Below are positions 13,101 through 22,464 of a stretch of 64,000 nucleotides of DNA, one piece after another. Position 1 is the stretch's first letter, and each line of letters opens with the position of its first letter. Position numbers and translations under genes: made by a program. The notes beneath the pieces are model-generated. The model searched no databases. It was not told the DNA's origin and saw only the letters and a program-made list of their open reading frames with translations. The stretch spans positions 2,046,001 through 2,110,000 of the forward strand of contig JACONQ010000003.1 of assembly GCA_014281115.1 (NCBI GenBank), in the 5' to 3' direction. The stretch comes from Laburnicola sp. R22_1 (taxonomy: Eukaryota > Ascomycota > Dothideomycetes > Pleosporales > Didymosphaeriaceae).

Positions 13101-14013
13101 GTCGGTAGGCGAGATCCATTCCACCATCTTGCTGTGCTTTGCATAGTCTTGGTCTTGTCGGATGGTAGTAACGCGCGTCCGAACATGGTCATTGCTGTTC
13201 TTAATAGCTTTTAGATGTTCACTTTCGTATGTAAGCATTGTTGCTTTGGGACACTAGTACCGGAGCTTACATTGTAGGTCGTTCAACTTCATTCAGCAAT
13301 CGCTTCATCGCACTAAGCCGTCCTTCCCCATACAGCAGCGGCATCTGTATGTCGAAGATGCCTAGCAGACAGTATGATTCGTCTTCTGCACGTGTTGTCT
13401 GGCGTTTTGCTGCCCACGAGAATCGCTCAGTTACGCTACAGTCGGACAAAGGCTCTCCTTGAAGGACCTTGACAGGTATTTCTGTAATCTCATGCAGCAG
13501 TTGCCCAAGCGTTTCTTTGCTCCCAAGCAACTCTTCTTCCTTGGAGAAAAACTCGACCGTTTTGGGGGCGATCAGTTCCTGAAGTGTCCAGCCCCGGGTA
13601 AACCATCTGCTCTGCCTAAAAGCTGGCTTCCATCTCTGGGATACCTCACCATCACCATCTGTAGTATAGTTTGAAACATCCGAGAGGTAAACGTAGCATT
13701 TCCGTGCCTTCTGATACCAGCGGAACATGGAGTTGATCGCTTCCGAGAGCTCTGCACTGCTGGATTTGTCGATGCAGCATGTGTCCACCCAGCAATAATC
13801 CAGGCCGTCACGCTGAGCTTGTCGTGCGCAAAGCAGAATCTTATTGTACCCAGCCTTGTCCTTTCCGTTGCCAGTTGTCAGGTCGTCAAAGGTCACCTCG
13901 TGCCCTTCCTGCCAAGTATGCGAGAGGATTGCATAAGGAGGGACACTCTCGTCGCTGATGAAGTGCTCGGTCAGGCCGAGACTGCCATTGCTCGTGTATT
14001 TGAGAAGTCGCAT
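7130..14013 (-). CDS. HET-NACHT-ankyrin NLR with a C-terminal fungal domain of unknown function
   Basis: Three-exon model: 14013-13271, 13221-8888, 8826-7130; 2257 aa, no internal stop. Residues ~1-247 are a HET domain (PYAILSHTW, YCWVDTCCIDKSSSAELSEA, FTRGWTLQELIAP, LYGEGRLSAMKRLL), a trigger domain of fungal allorecognition cell death. NACHT follows: Walker A GIPGAGKT at 329-336, Walker B YIVVDALDE near 428-436. About 24 ankyrin repeats fill 776-1579. After a ~110-residue linker, 1693-2257 is a separate fungal family of unknown function (MRCFVGWCEVAQINLGTR, GRGTCMKKLEIQ, DTCWERPGLIQQ). Intron 1 (13222-13270, 49 nt, GTAAGC/TGCTTAC/AAG) and intron 2 (8827-8887, 61 nt, GTATGT/TTGCTAAC/CAG) both join in frame. 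Without intron 2 there would be two genes only 28 bp apart, with the second ATG at 8809. The inferred role is non-self recognition; repeats sense the ligand and HET signals. Domains are certain; the C-terminal fusion is likely. Confidence 0.85.
9228..10247 (-). repeat. 102-bp ankyrin repeat array (10 units)
   Basis: Ten tandem 34-codon units inside the NLR gene share the core GRTPLWWAAQNGHEAVVKLL followed by a TGKVDVDAKD turn. Differences are confined to a few positions: EY/EN/GN before GRTP, W/C after L, Q/G after AA, D/Y before TGK, and single V/I and G/R changes. The near identity at DNA level suggests recent unequal exchange or gene conversion. The last unit changes AKD to FKD at the array edge. 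Confidence 0.95.
10260..11429 (-). repeat. 99-bp ankyrin repeat array (12 units)
   Basis: Twelve tandem 33-codon units inside the NLR gene share the pattern xYGNALQAASxxGHEAxVKL followed by LLDKGADVNAQGG. Variable residues sit at the unit start (S/E/A/R/T/H), just after AAS (LE, NR, YQ, EG, SN, YG, CG, TG) and in the helix-2 end (DK/EN/KN). The final unit lacks VN (DKGAD joined directly to DAKD), marking the seam with the 102-bp family. Two more divergent ankyrin repeats precede this array in the protein. Confidence 0.95.
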
Positions 14014-14019
14014 CGCGTC

Positions 14020-15185
14020 GCGTAACGTAGGCGGAGATCGTAGGCGGAAGCGGTAGTGGAAGGTTAGGAAGCCTTGGGCGGAGCAGGCTGGAGGGATCGA
14101 CTGAGCATGCCGGCTTCGTTCAGCTACTCACCACGCTTTGAGATGTGGCGATGGCAGGACAGTAAGGTATACCAAGTGGCGCATAGTTGTCGTGTTGATA
14201 TACAGTCGTGTAGGAGGTTGGCAACGTGCAAAGGCCGAGCTGCATCTTGGTGGACGGTGAAGAGTGCAGCCTAGATCGCTGAGGCGCAGGCAAGGCTGAG
14301 AACACGTAGCTGCACCCTCTGCACAACGCCGCGTATCCGAGCCCATGGACAGACAGCTACGGGACGCTTGCCCGGTTCACCAAGGCAGTGAAACATAGGA
14401 GGTGGGCGATAAGGGATGATATGCACACTTCGCATCAGGCCTTGGATGCGAAGACATGAGAGGTTGATGGCTAGAGCGCGTTTCGCGCCTGCGGTTCTCT
14501 CCGGCACGCAGGGCCTTGATGTTCATCCTAAGAAAAGCTAGACGGCTGCAAGCGAGAAGCTTGGCTATGTGTAAAAAAACCTGCTGATTCATGCGGGGTA
14601 ACAGTAGACATTACATAATCGTACTGCAACACCCGCTTTTGGAGCTCTGGCGTTTTGGATGTACCGACCTCCATGGCGAACATGCAGTTTGCGCCATGCT
14701 CAGGACTTAGAATGTCTCAAAATGCTGTAGAAAGATATAATGCACCTTTGAGGTTGATATAAACTCGTCTTTAGCTAGCGAAACGATAAGGTGATGTTGT
14801 TGTGGCAAATATAGTGGCGTAGGGTTAGAGCAGGTTGAGCGCTCAACAGAGTATAAGACAGCTAGCTTTGCGTAATTTTTACATGCAACTGGATACCTAG
14901 CTTAAGAAAGGACAAGAGTAAGCATCTATAGTTCATCTACAAGAGCAAGAATGTACGTATGGCTTAACGGCGCTGTATATTTAAAGTACCTATCGTTTCC
15001 TTCGGGACACAGGTATCTTTCGCCACACAGGGGAGGAGGTTACCCCCCCGTCCCCGAGAAATACATCGCGCCTAGACAAGGACAAAAAGGCTCCCTCTGT
15101 TATTAACAAGGTCAAAATAGTGTAGGCTGCCAAAAGCTAAGGACTCTGATATATATAAAGCAGACTTATATGCCTTATTCTATAT
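14020..15185. other. Upstream region of the NLR gene; no gene seen
   Basis: This interval contains the NLR promoter and the gap to the next gene. Short overlapping frames on both strands carry no motif. Stretches near 14700-15000 and 15100-15185 are AT-rich. No TATA element could be placed with confidence. Confidence 0.45.
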
Positions 15186-15189
15186 AATA

Positions 15190-15897
15190 ATGTATGTCCA
15201 CTTTTCTCGAAGGCTTTGGGATAGAATTTCAAACCAATTTGTTTATAGCCAGAGGCGACCTCTTGAAGCTGTTTGGAGTATAATTTTCAAAGACACGACC
15301 TGGTTAGAGCTTGCTACACGACTTGGGGTAAATCCAATCCTTCTAGGTGCCGACCTAGGCAGGTTCTACGGGGTCAAAGAGCATAATTATGGGAAAGCTA
15401 ATATCTACTTACTCCTCGCTGATGGTTTGGGTGATTTAATACCAACCGAACAAGCATTTAAGACCAGTCTTCAACCAAATGCGCACGAAATTAACTCAAG
15501 ACTTTACGACTTCCCTGAATTAACGCTTTATATTATGTATTTGTGTCCTGAGGGTAGAGAGGGTGGAGAGGATCAGATCCTCGAACAAGCTAAAATTATG
15601 TTCGGTATCTATGGCCCTGCAAAGCCACTGCGAACTGCATATTGCTGCTGGAAAGACCGCAAAAGAGGTCTAATATGGATAAAGCCAAGAGGTATAAATG
15701 GTGAAACTACAGAGCTGTCCAATCTTCTTCCAATCTGGTTTCTGAATATTAATATCCTAGGAGAATATGGGCCTTTGCAAGTGAAGTTTAAGTGTAAAAA
15801 CGTTCAAATTGGGATTAAGCATATTCGTGGTATCAGAAATGCTTTACAGAATAGGATTGTTGATTATTACACAATACTACCAGAAGGAGCAGAATAA
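15190..15897 (+). CDS. Hypothetical protein, 235 aa
   Basis: A continuous frame opens at an ATG preceded by AT-rich sequence (tatataataATG) and ends in TAA. The translation has normal composition, with aromatic and leucine-rich helices (LELATRLGVNPILLGADLG), a mixed centre (IYGPAKPLRTAYCCWKDRK) and a basic C-terminal third. There is no signal peptide or obvious membrane segment. I do not recognise the family. Its length without a stop in a locally AT-rich region argues that it is or recently was coding. It could be an exon of a larger gene. Confidence 0.5.
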   Translation: MYVHFSRRLWDRISNQFVYSQRRPLEAVWSIIFKDTTWLELATRLGVNPILLGADLGRFYGVKEHNYGKANIYLLLADGLGDLIPTEQAFKTSLQPNAHEINSRLYDFPELTLYIMYLCPEGREGGEDQILEQAKIMFGIYGPAKPLRTAYCCWKDRKRGLIWIKPRGINGETTELSNLLPIWFLNINILGEYGPLQVKFKCKNVQIGIKHIRGIRNALQNRIVDYYTILPEGAE

Positions 15898-15923
15898 GGG
15901 AAACGAAATATAAGACCGGCATT

Positions 15924-16187
15924 TTACAAAAGTTCCTTTTGCTTTTTCCCATTTCTAAGATAACCACTCTTCTTTTGGCCAATCCCAGCTCTCAAGTTGT
16001 CTAACTCTGTTTCCTTCCTTCTGAGATCCTGCTTGAGCGTCTTTATCTTTTCCTTCCTGGCAGGACACTCCTTGCTCAAATGATAATAAAGTGTAATTAA
16101 ATTAGGTCTTATTATATGAAGGAATGCGTGCCCCTTCCTCTGATTATCCCATGACACATGATGGGCCCTTTTTTCCGGCTCAGGCAA
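15924..16187 (-). CDS. Possible exon with a coiled-coil segment
   Basis: The minus-strand frame is open for 87 codons but has no upstream ATG. Its second half is a charged heptad-like helix (KIKTLKQDLRRKETELDNLR) likely to form a coiled coil, and it ends in a basic lysine-rich tail. Its 5' end lies about 70 bp from the inverted-repeat element at 16255, which may have displaced the true start. Function unknown. Confidence 0.25.
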   Translation of the reverse strand: MPEPEKRAHHVSWDNQRKGHAFLHIIRPNLITLYYHLSKECPARKEKIKTLKQDLRRKETELDNLRAGIGQKKSGYLRNGKKQKELL

Positions 16188-16254
16188 TCCACGTATGGTC
16201 AGGCTGCAAGGACGATATTAACGCAGAATCCCAAGCAGTGTTTAGAAAGAAGTC

Positions 16255-16820
16255 CATTACCGTCCCGCACTGCGTAGCGAGACACACAGCGTAGCGAGAC
16301 ACCACCTCAACCGGACCTTCGGGCTCACATTACAACAATTATCTAGCGTTAAATTAAATGTCTTGCAAACCTACGCCTGTTATTCTATCTACCTATTATG
16401 CTCCGGTAGTACAGGGTGCAGTAAATTTAAAGACTATACCTGGTCAGACAGGTCTAGACTGCACGGAGAAACTTCCGGAATGCATACTCTACCTTAATAC
16501 TAATTGCAAATGTCTACAGTCTTAATACTTGAGACCTAGGCTTTCTTTATAGTCTTCCGACTACTTAAGAAATATCTGTTGTTGCGAATAAGCAGGGGGT
16601 AATAAAGAAGAGTAAATTAGCGGCGTTAACAAAGCAATTAACAGCATGGCTAACACTGCACATTTCCTCGTTGGATACTACTCTGCGGGAAGAATAATAG
16701 TTGTAGAACTAATGTGCACAAAGTCTGTCTTTGTACAATTGCATTGTAAGGATCGCGAAGATCCGAAAGAAAAAGTGTCTCGCCACACAGTGTCTCGCTA
16801 CGCAGTGCGGAACGTTAATG
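16255..16820. mobile_element. 566-bp element with 31-bp terminal inverted repeats (MITE-like)
   Basis: The left end 16255-16285 and the reverse complement of the right end 16790-16820 match at 29 of 31 positions; the shared core is CCGCACTGCGTAGCGAGACA. A second AGCGAGACAC-type block follows each terminus, so the similarity extends inward. A TTA trinucleotide lies at equivalent places on both sides, but whether it is a target duplication or part of the inverted repeat cannot be decided. The interior holds no transposase; a 75-codon frame at 16646-16873 crosses the right end and is probably fortuitous. The structure fits a non-autonomous DNA transposon. Confidence 0.65.
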
Positions 16821-17004
16821 TAAGACATAATGTGCTGTCCCAAAAACTAGTTTATATATTTTATTGGCATTAGCTATAAGAATTATATATAGCTAGTGCA
16901 TGACGCAGACAATAAAACTTGGCAAGGTTTAATTTAGAGGACTTATAATAGCAATTGCAAAATTATTTTAGAACTATATAGGCTAGTTACCTAGCAACAA
17001 AGTT

Positions 17005-17769
17005 TTACAACCATAAAACAGTGTCTAAGACAGAGAACTGAAACTTTCCCAGAGAACCTTGGGAATTTATCGCCTGAAGCAACTCATAGCAGTTAAGGTC
17101 GTCCACGCTTCGAAAAACGCGAAAAAAAAATCGCATCTTCGCAATGTACCCCTTTAACGAAACATGAAAGTCAAATTGCTTAACAAAAATGCGCTTGGCA
17201 TCCTTTCCCATGTGCGAGATGTGTGATACGAGACGAATAAGGTTCTCCTTAGACACTTCCTGACCTAGGTAATCCATGTGGTTGGAATAATATGACATGT
17301 ATAGCGCGGCCTGATCTGGATTAGAATTGCCTGGGTTTTCGAGCCATTCCCAGAACTTGGATTCGAGGAATTTTTGGCCATACAGGTGGACAAGGAGATG
17401 GTAGCCATCCTTAGAGCGAGGGTAGTTGATATTATTCGGCAATATGCTCTGGTCCACGTTTAACCTTAGGTACTTATTTCCATCTCTTGTGGCGAGAAAG
17501 GTTGATAACATCGGCTCTATAGCACAGTAGACTGATAGTGAACAGGAATCTGGAAGAGGTAAGGTGCTCTTCTGAGATTCTTCTGGGTCTAGAAACGGGT
17601 TAGGCGGCATTGTTTTGGCTAATAGGCCGCTAGATAGATAAGGCTGAAGAGGCGAGGGTTTCTCCTGAGAGGTGTTCCAGCCCATGCTGGGCGGCATTGA
17701 TGGGCGGAGGCGGAAGAGGCGGGGGTTCTCCTGAGAGGTGTTGCGGCCTACAAGCGTTTTGGGCGGCAT
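17005..17769 (-). CDS. Hypothetical protein, 254 aa, with a repetitive N-terminus
   Basis: The ATG at 17769 lies in a tandem DNA repeat, so the first ~60 residues are three imperfect copies of a block with MPP, NTSQE(N/K)P and a leucine/proline spacer. After DPEESQKS the sequence is non-repetitive and protein-like (LPDSCSLSVYCAIEPMLSTF, ISHMGKDAKRIFVKQF) up to a TAG stop at 17005. No family recognised and no signal peptide or membrane segment. The genuine start may be a later methionine if the repeat is untranslated. Confidence 0.5.
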   Translation of the reverse strand: MPPKTLVGRNTSQENPRLFRLRPSMPPSMGWNTSQEKPSPLQPYLSSGLLAKTMPPNPFLDPEESQKSTLPLPDSCSLSVYCAIEPMLSTFLATRDGNKYLRLNVDQSILPNNINYPRSKDGYHLLVHLYGQKFLESKFWEWLENPGNSNPDQAALYMSYYSNHMDYLGQEVSKENLIRLVSHISHMGKDAKRIFVKQFDFHVSLKGYIAKMRFFFRVFRSVDDLNCYELLQAINSQGSLGKFQFSVLDTVLWL

Positions 17770-17900
17770 TAATAGGCGGCAGTGGGATGAATAAGGCAGA
17801 GAAAGCGGGGGCTTCTTCTGAGAGAAGTTGCAGCCTACAAACGTGTTTAGTAGTATTAATGGGCGGTAGTAGGGTAAACGAGGCGGAGGAGGCGGGGGGT
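17590..17900 (-). repeat. Degenerate tandem repeat, ~4 units of 70-90 bp
   Basis: On the minus strand successive units carry a CCGCC(C/T)AT(T/C)AATGCCGCC-like start, a CTTGTAGGC(C/T)GCAAC-like centre and CTCTCAG(G/A)AGAA, then a CGCCT-rich end. Units become progressively more diverged outside the coding part. The array spans the 5' end of the 254-aa ORF and supplies several candidate ATG codons. Confidence 0.65.
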
Positions 17901-17904
17901 TTAG

Positions 17905-18870
17905 TGTTGTTGTTATTACTGAAGCCTCTTCGCTGTTTCTTGTTGACGAGTGTAGCGCCTCCGCGATCTATTCTAGGGCCTTTAATAGGGATCTTCTAAG
18001 CTATAAGCTATTCTTATATGCGTTGAGCATTTTCTTTTTGCTCCTTTAGTGGCTGTCCGCGGCTATAAGGTGTAGATAACTTTAGAGCACTAGACCTATT
18101 AAATGTATCTATACTACTATGTTTAAGATATTTAGGGCGAGCTGTAACTGTGGGGGTTACACGATGTCTGTGAGCATTACTAAGATAAGCTTTGTAGTTG
18201 GTTGTATCTATTTAGTCTGTTAATATTAGTAGGTGCGTATATAGAAGGGTTATTGTGCAAACCTAAGATTCTGCTAGCTAGTCTATTACTAAGCTCCTAA
18301 GACACTGGATTAAAGTGTAGCTAGCGCCAGCACGGTGCAGAACCACGGAGGCTGTGGTGTTGCATGTGCGTGCCTCGCAAGGATACGACTTTCACGCGAG
18401 CAGTATGGGCTGCATCATGGGCAAGGCTCCCAGCCAAGGGAGATCATAGTAGCCAACGGAGCTGCCGAGCGTGAATGTCATCCGCCACATATAATGAGCT
18501 CCGCCTTGCACTGCACCTGCTAGGGGTTTGAGACAACGCTGAGAATAAACCTATTTTGCAACGGCTGAGCCCCAGACGTAGTGGCTGAATGCCACATAGA
18601 AACAGGTTGCCGCCTTACGTGTGGACTAGGGAAGTAGATAAGAGGGAGTCAAGCGTCTGGGGCCAGTGGATCAAACCCCAAAAAACTCACTTCCGCGATC
18701 TAGATATCACGCCTTAACGGCCGTGAGTTGTTACGAATTAAATACCATGAATGAGCCAGCAGAAGTATGCTCATATTCCCCCCTTTTATAGGAGGTGGCT
18801 AACCCTTTAAGTACGAGTTTGTTTCTTTCCTTCCTTCGATTGATTATGTTCCGTCCTCTACTTCGTCGAT
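17905..18870. other. Intergenic, nothing recognised
   Basis: No coding frame with motif support was found. Composition is moderately AT-rich to about 18300 and mixed afterwards. The final ~100 bp before 18872, pyrimidine-rich (TTTCTTTCCTTCCTTC), look like the leader of the bZIP pseudogene. Confidence 0.4.
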
Positions 18871-18871
18871 A

Positions 18872-19652
18872 ATGAGGGGTGCAGTGACGACCGTCTTTCA
18901 GGCGGACGAGAGGCTAAGTCCTGAGGACGAATTCATTAAGGATGACCTTCCATTTGGCTACGTCACGAATCTCCAGGCCAGCTCCCATAGCTTCTCTGAC
19001 GACGAAGGGGGTGCTGGATGTTGGGGAAGCAGCATTGTTCATGCTGAAAGCGGGCATATGGATATGGAGGCAGTCTTCTTCCATCCGCCTACTGGCCTGT
19101 CCATGTCCGACTGCATCAATCCTGGAGCGCTCCCCTCGCAAGAACATCCTTGGGATACCTCTAATTTCCGGCCTGCCATACATTTGCAGCAAACAGGGCC
19201 TTCTATTACTACGCCAGCTCGAGCACATTAGAACTCTGAGCGAGAAATCACAGATGTCAGCTGCGTATTATCTTCGCTCATGCCATTCACTTCTTGCTTG
19301 GGTCCTAAACCCTATAGTAAGGAGATCATGACCGGAATCGTCAACCAAGCCCACAAGAACAATAGCCAGGAGTATTTTTCCTCTTCTAAACCACGTATCC
19401 TTCCTTGAGTTACAAAGGAGAGTAATATAGACAACGAAGCTCGCAAGATTCGAAACAGGCTGTCAGTCGCAAATTCCCGGAATAGAAAGAGCAGCACGTT
19501 TACCCAGTCCCCAGCCTTCCATACGCATTACTAATATAGCTAGTAGAGTATATTGCTCAACTTGAGGACGAGAACAAGGACCTTCGCATACAGAACCGTG
19601 CTCTAGTTGAGGAAAATGCACGCTTGTTGGCTGCTCTCAATAAGGTTCTTTA
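18872..19652 (+). pseudogene. bZIP transcription factor, decayed
   Basis: From the ATG at 18872 one frame can be followed to a bZIP basic region at about 19430-19490 (ARKIRNRLSVANSRNRK; N-x7-R spacing present), interrupted by TAG at 19229-19231 and TGA at 19406-19408. A leucine zipper follows in another frame at 19540-19652 (LVEYIAQLEDENKDLRIQNR, then ALVEENARLLAAL) and ends in TAA. A TTACTAAT branch-like site and AG acceptors lie just before the zipper, so an intron once joined the halves, but no current acceptor restores the frame. bZIP proteins bind DNA as dimers; this copy cannot encode one. Confidence 0.75.
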
Positions 19653-20448
19653 ACATCCCGCCCTGGCATCTGTTCTTAGAGATTTCCCTTAAGACAAGAT
19701 ATAAGATAACCTAATCTAGTAACTAGTCTATTTAATAGTGTAAAGTATTAAGAGCTAGTGATATAGAGGTAATAGAGGTAATAGCTATAGTATTTATTAT
19801 AAAGCACTTTGCTTTATTTTAGAATTTACTAGAGTTAGAATATTATAGTATTTAAAAAATTTAGATATTTAATACATTAAAACGTAGAGAGAAACCTTAT
19901 AGACTATAGGTTCTCACAAAGACGTATACGTCTTGGACGGCCTGGTTATGACTGTTATCCGTTGCCACAAATCGCAGTCGCAGTGGGACAAGTCTTAAGG
20001 TTGTACCGCGCTTTCTGCCGCCGCGACTTGGGCAGGTCGCGGGTGTCTACCTGGCCTACCTGCAGTTGTTCTGGGAATATCTGTCTGTTGAGGCGCTTGG
20101 CGGCGGCCTCTGCCACCACCTCTGGGCCGACGAGCAGGGCCTATAGAACACAGATCGGCTTACGCGCGTGCTAACGCGAGACAGGCAAGCAGCTTGGCAA
20201 GGCGGGAGAAGGGCGTTGTGTACTGCCGCAGCAAGGCACAGTGCGAGACCGTGGCTGATGCCCTCCCTGGGCTGCCACTTAAAATATAACAAGCTACTAT
20301 TTAATATAAAGAACTTGAAGAATTATTATATTAATAAATCTTGCTGCGTTTGCTTGTTAGGCGCATAACGGCCATTCTTGACTATCCACCTGTTCGTGTA
20401 CTGAGGGGCTGGAGCGTATTCCGCGCCATCGAGACGGGGGCGGAACTA

Positions 20449-21684
20449 TTATATCCTACTTGAATGATATGGGCAGCCACTTCTATGGGCTGAATTGCCG
20501 TCCTGGCGAATGGCATCGTACGGGGCGAGGCAGAGCCAGCAAAATTCATACCTGCATTTTGTGCCTAAGCATGAATTAGCATGGCAGTCCAACTCCTCTA
20601 TAGAAACTCACATGTCATATGGTCGCATCCTCCATTCTTCTTAATGTTCTAGCCGCATCTGTCTCTAGGACACTTCTTTGTAAGCTCGCTAATAGCTTTA
20701 GTACTTGCTGCTTCTTGCATCCGCTGCTCTTCCTTCTGTTCCACGCGATGATTAAAATCATCACAAGTTTCTCCTTCGTGCCATTCTCTTTTATGGAATA
20801 CGCATACGCGAAACCCGCATGCTATGCAAGAGAAAATATTTTCTTCTAGCCCGCCCTTGTGTATCTGTCCAGATCTGCAATTAGGTCTCATGCACCAACG
20901 GAATTTCGGGTCGCGAGCGAGGACGCTTAGGGTAGCATAAGTATCGTATCTGTGGCTTGTTAGAATCTTCCCGTTTCCGCACAGAAGCTACTTACTGGCC
21001 AAAGGTTGCTGGCGAAGCATATTGTTTTACCTTGGCGTGCTCTAGGGTAACGTTGCACCTGACTTCTGGACACCGAATCTTGTCCCTTGATTCTTTAACC
21101 TGCGCCGCAATCCATGCGGTGCAACATTGGGCACACAGAATAGGGCTATGTGAGCATTTTGCTAAAGTGGTAAAGTCTTGCAGCCTTTGGGTATGTCCGC
21201 ATACCATACACTTCTGACTGTATGTAGGGGTTTCTTGCTGCTGCTGCTTTCCTTTATGGCTCTCCCCTACGGGCTGACGAGTGGATTGGTTAATCGTACC
21301 TTGGATCTGGCTGCGCCGGCTCCTTCTGTTACTAGCCATCTTACTTGGGATTCGAGTTTCTGGGCCGTCTAGGACGATAGGATTGCCCTGAGTGCCGGGA
21401 TCACTGGACTTTCTGATACGCTTTGTTGTTCCTCTAGAGGCTTCTGAAGATAGACTGGTTTGTAGTGAAGCCGCTTCTCCCTGATCTCTATCTAGTATTG
21501 CCACGAACGTGCCGGTTTCTTGTAGGTCCGGATACGGAACGTACCTAGACCCCTCCGTCGTCTTTTGTCTTGGCCTATGTGAATCCCCTATACGTGCATT
21601 TGGCGAAGGTCGTTGGGCTAACGATAGCGTGGGACCGAACTGGTTCTTCTTATTCTGCGTTGTAAGAACTTGTGAAATAAGCAT
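20449..21684 (-). pseudogene. RING-IBR-RING (RBR) E3 ubiquitin ligase, one nonsense codon
   Basis: Exons 21684-20996, 20949-20612 and 20564-20449 give 380 codons. RING1 begins near residue 159 (CMVCG, CSHSPILCAQCCTAWI, RCPEVRC). The IBR follows (WCMRPNCRSGQIHKGG, CGFRVCVFHKREWHEGETC). RING2 ends the protein (GGCDHMTC, KCRYEFCWLCLAPY) and contains the cysteine expected to carry ubiquitin (in GCDHM). Introns are 46 nt (GTAAGT/TTCTAAC/CACAG) and 47 nt (GTGAGT/TGCTAAT/TTAG) and keep the frame. The only defect is TAG at 20649-20651 (codon 330), just before RING2, where homologues have a sense codon, probably Q or W. Truncation there removes the catalytic cysteine. RBR ligases pass ubiquitin via a thioester intermediate. 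Confidence 0.88.
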
Positions 21685-21699
21685 AGTGTAACGGTGGTA

Positions 21700-22450
21700 T
21701 AGTTGATAGTTTCAAATGGGGACTGATAGGTGGGATGGTTGTCTCTTAAGACGGGGGACGCGCTGGATTTATAGACTATCTGTGGGCCCTAGAGTGGGGC
21801 GTTAACGAAGGACCCCATGTACTAGGCGAAGTCAGAGCTGTTTAGTAACTATTGGCTGTTGGTTTCGGTGTTGCATGGCTTGTGGCGTGCTTGTATTCTG
21901 CCAAGGTGCTCACTGACAACGTGTGTTCTTCGCTGGATGCCACCACAACCACACGAGTCACACTGGGTGACGCCGCGGTCCCGTCCCGATCAGACGCTCA
22001 GATGCCAATCCTGGCCCGTTCTGTCCCCTATGCTGCACACTGGCCGCACTCTTCCCCTAGCAGTTATTGGCAGGGGCCCCCTCGCCGTGCCCAAGCTCGT
22101 CCCAGCTCTCACTAAAACAGCTGCCTCATGCCGAGCATCTCTGTGGCCTCCTTCCATCACCGCTTGCTGCATGCGGTTAGCCCCAGCAACTAATCTGGCC
22201 GCGCCTGTTTGTCTTTGACTAAGACCCAGCCGCGTCCTGCTCTTCCGATGTACGGGGCCGACTCCCTTCCCCCTGAACCTCATATGATGGCGTTTATATA
22301 AACCCATGCTAAACGCTGAGGCGCTGCATTCAAAATCCCAATATAAGGACTGCAAAGCACACGACCATTCTTAAGCATCAGACGCTTGTTGTTGCAGAAA
22401 TGCGCTCACGAATAGGATGGCAAGTGGACCTCTCCAACCACTCTACTACT
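21700..22450. other. Intergenic, shared upstream region
   Basis: This lies between the divergently arranged RBR and Zn2Cys6 pseudogenes. Frames on both strands are short and unsupported. No defined promoter element could be assigned. Confidence 0.4.
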
Positions 22451-22464
22451 CTACTATCTCCTGA

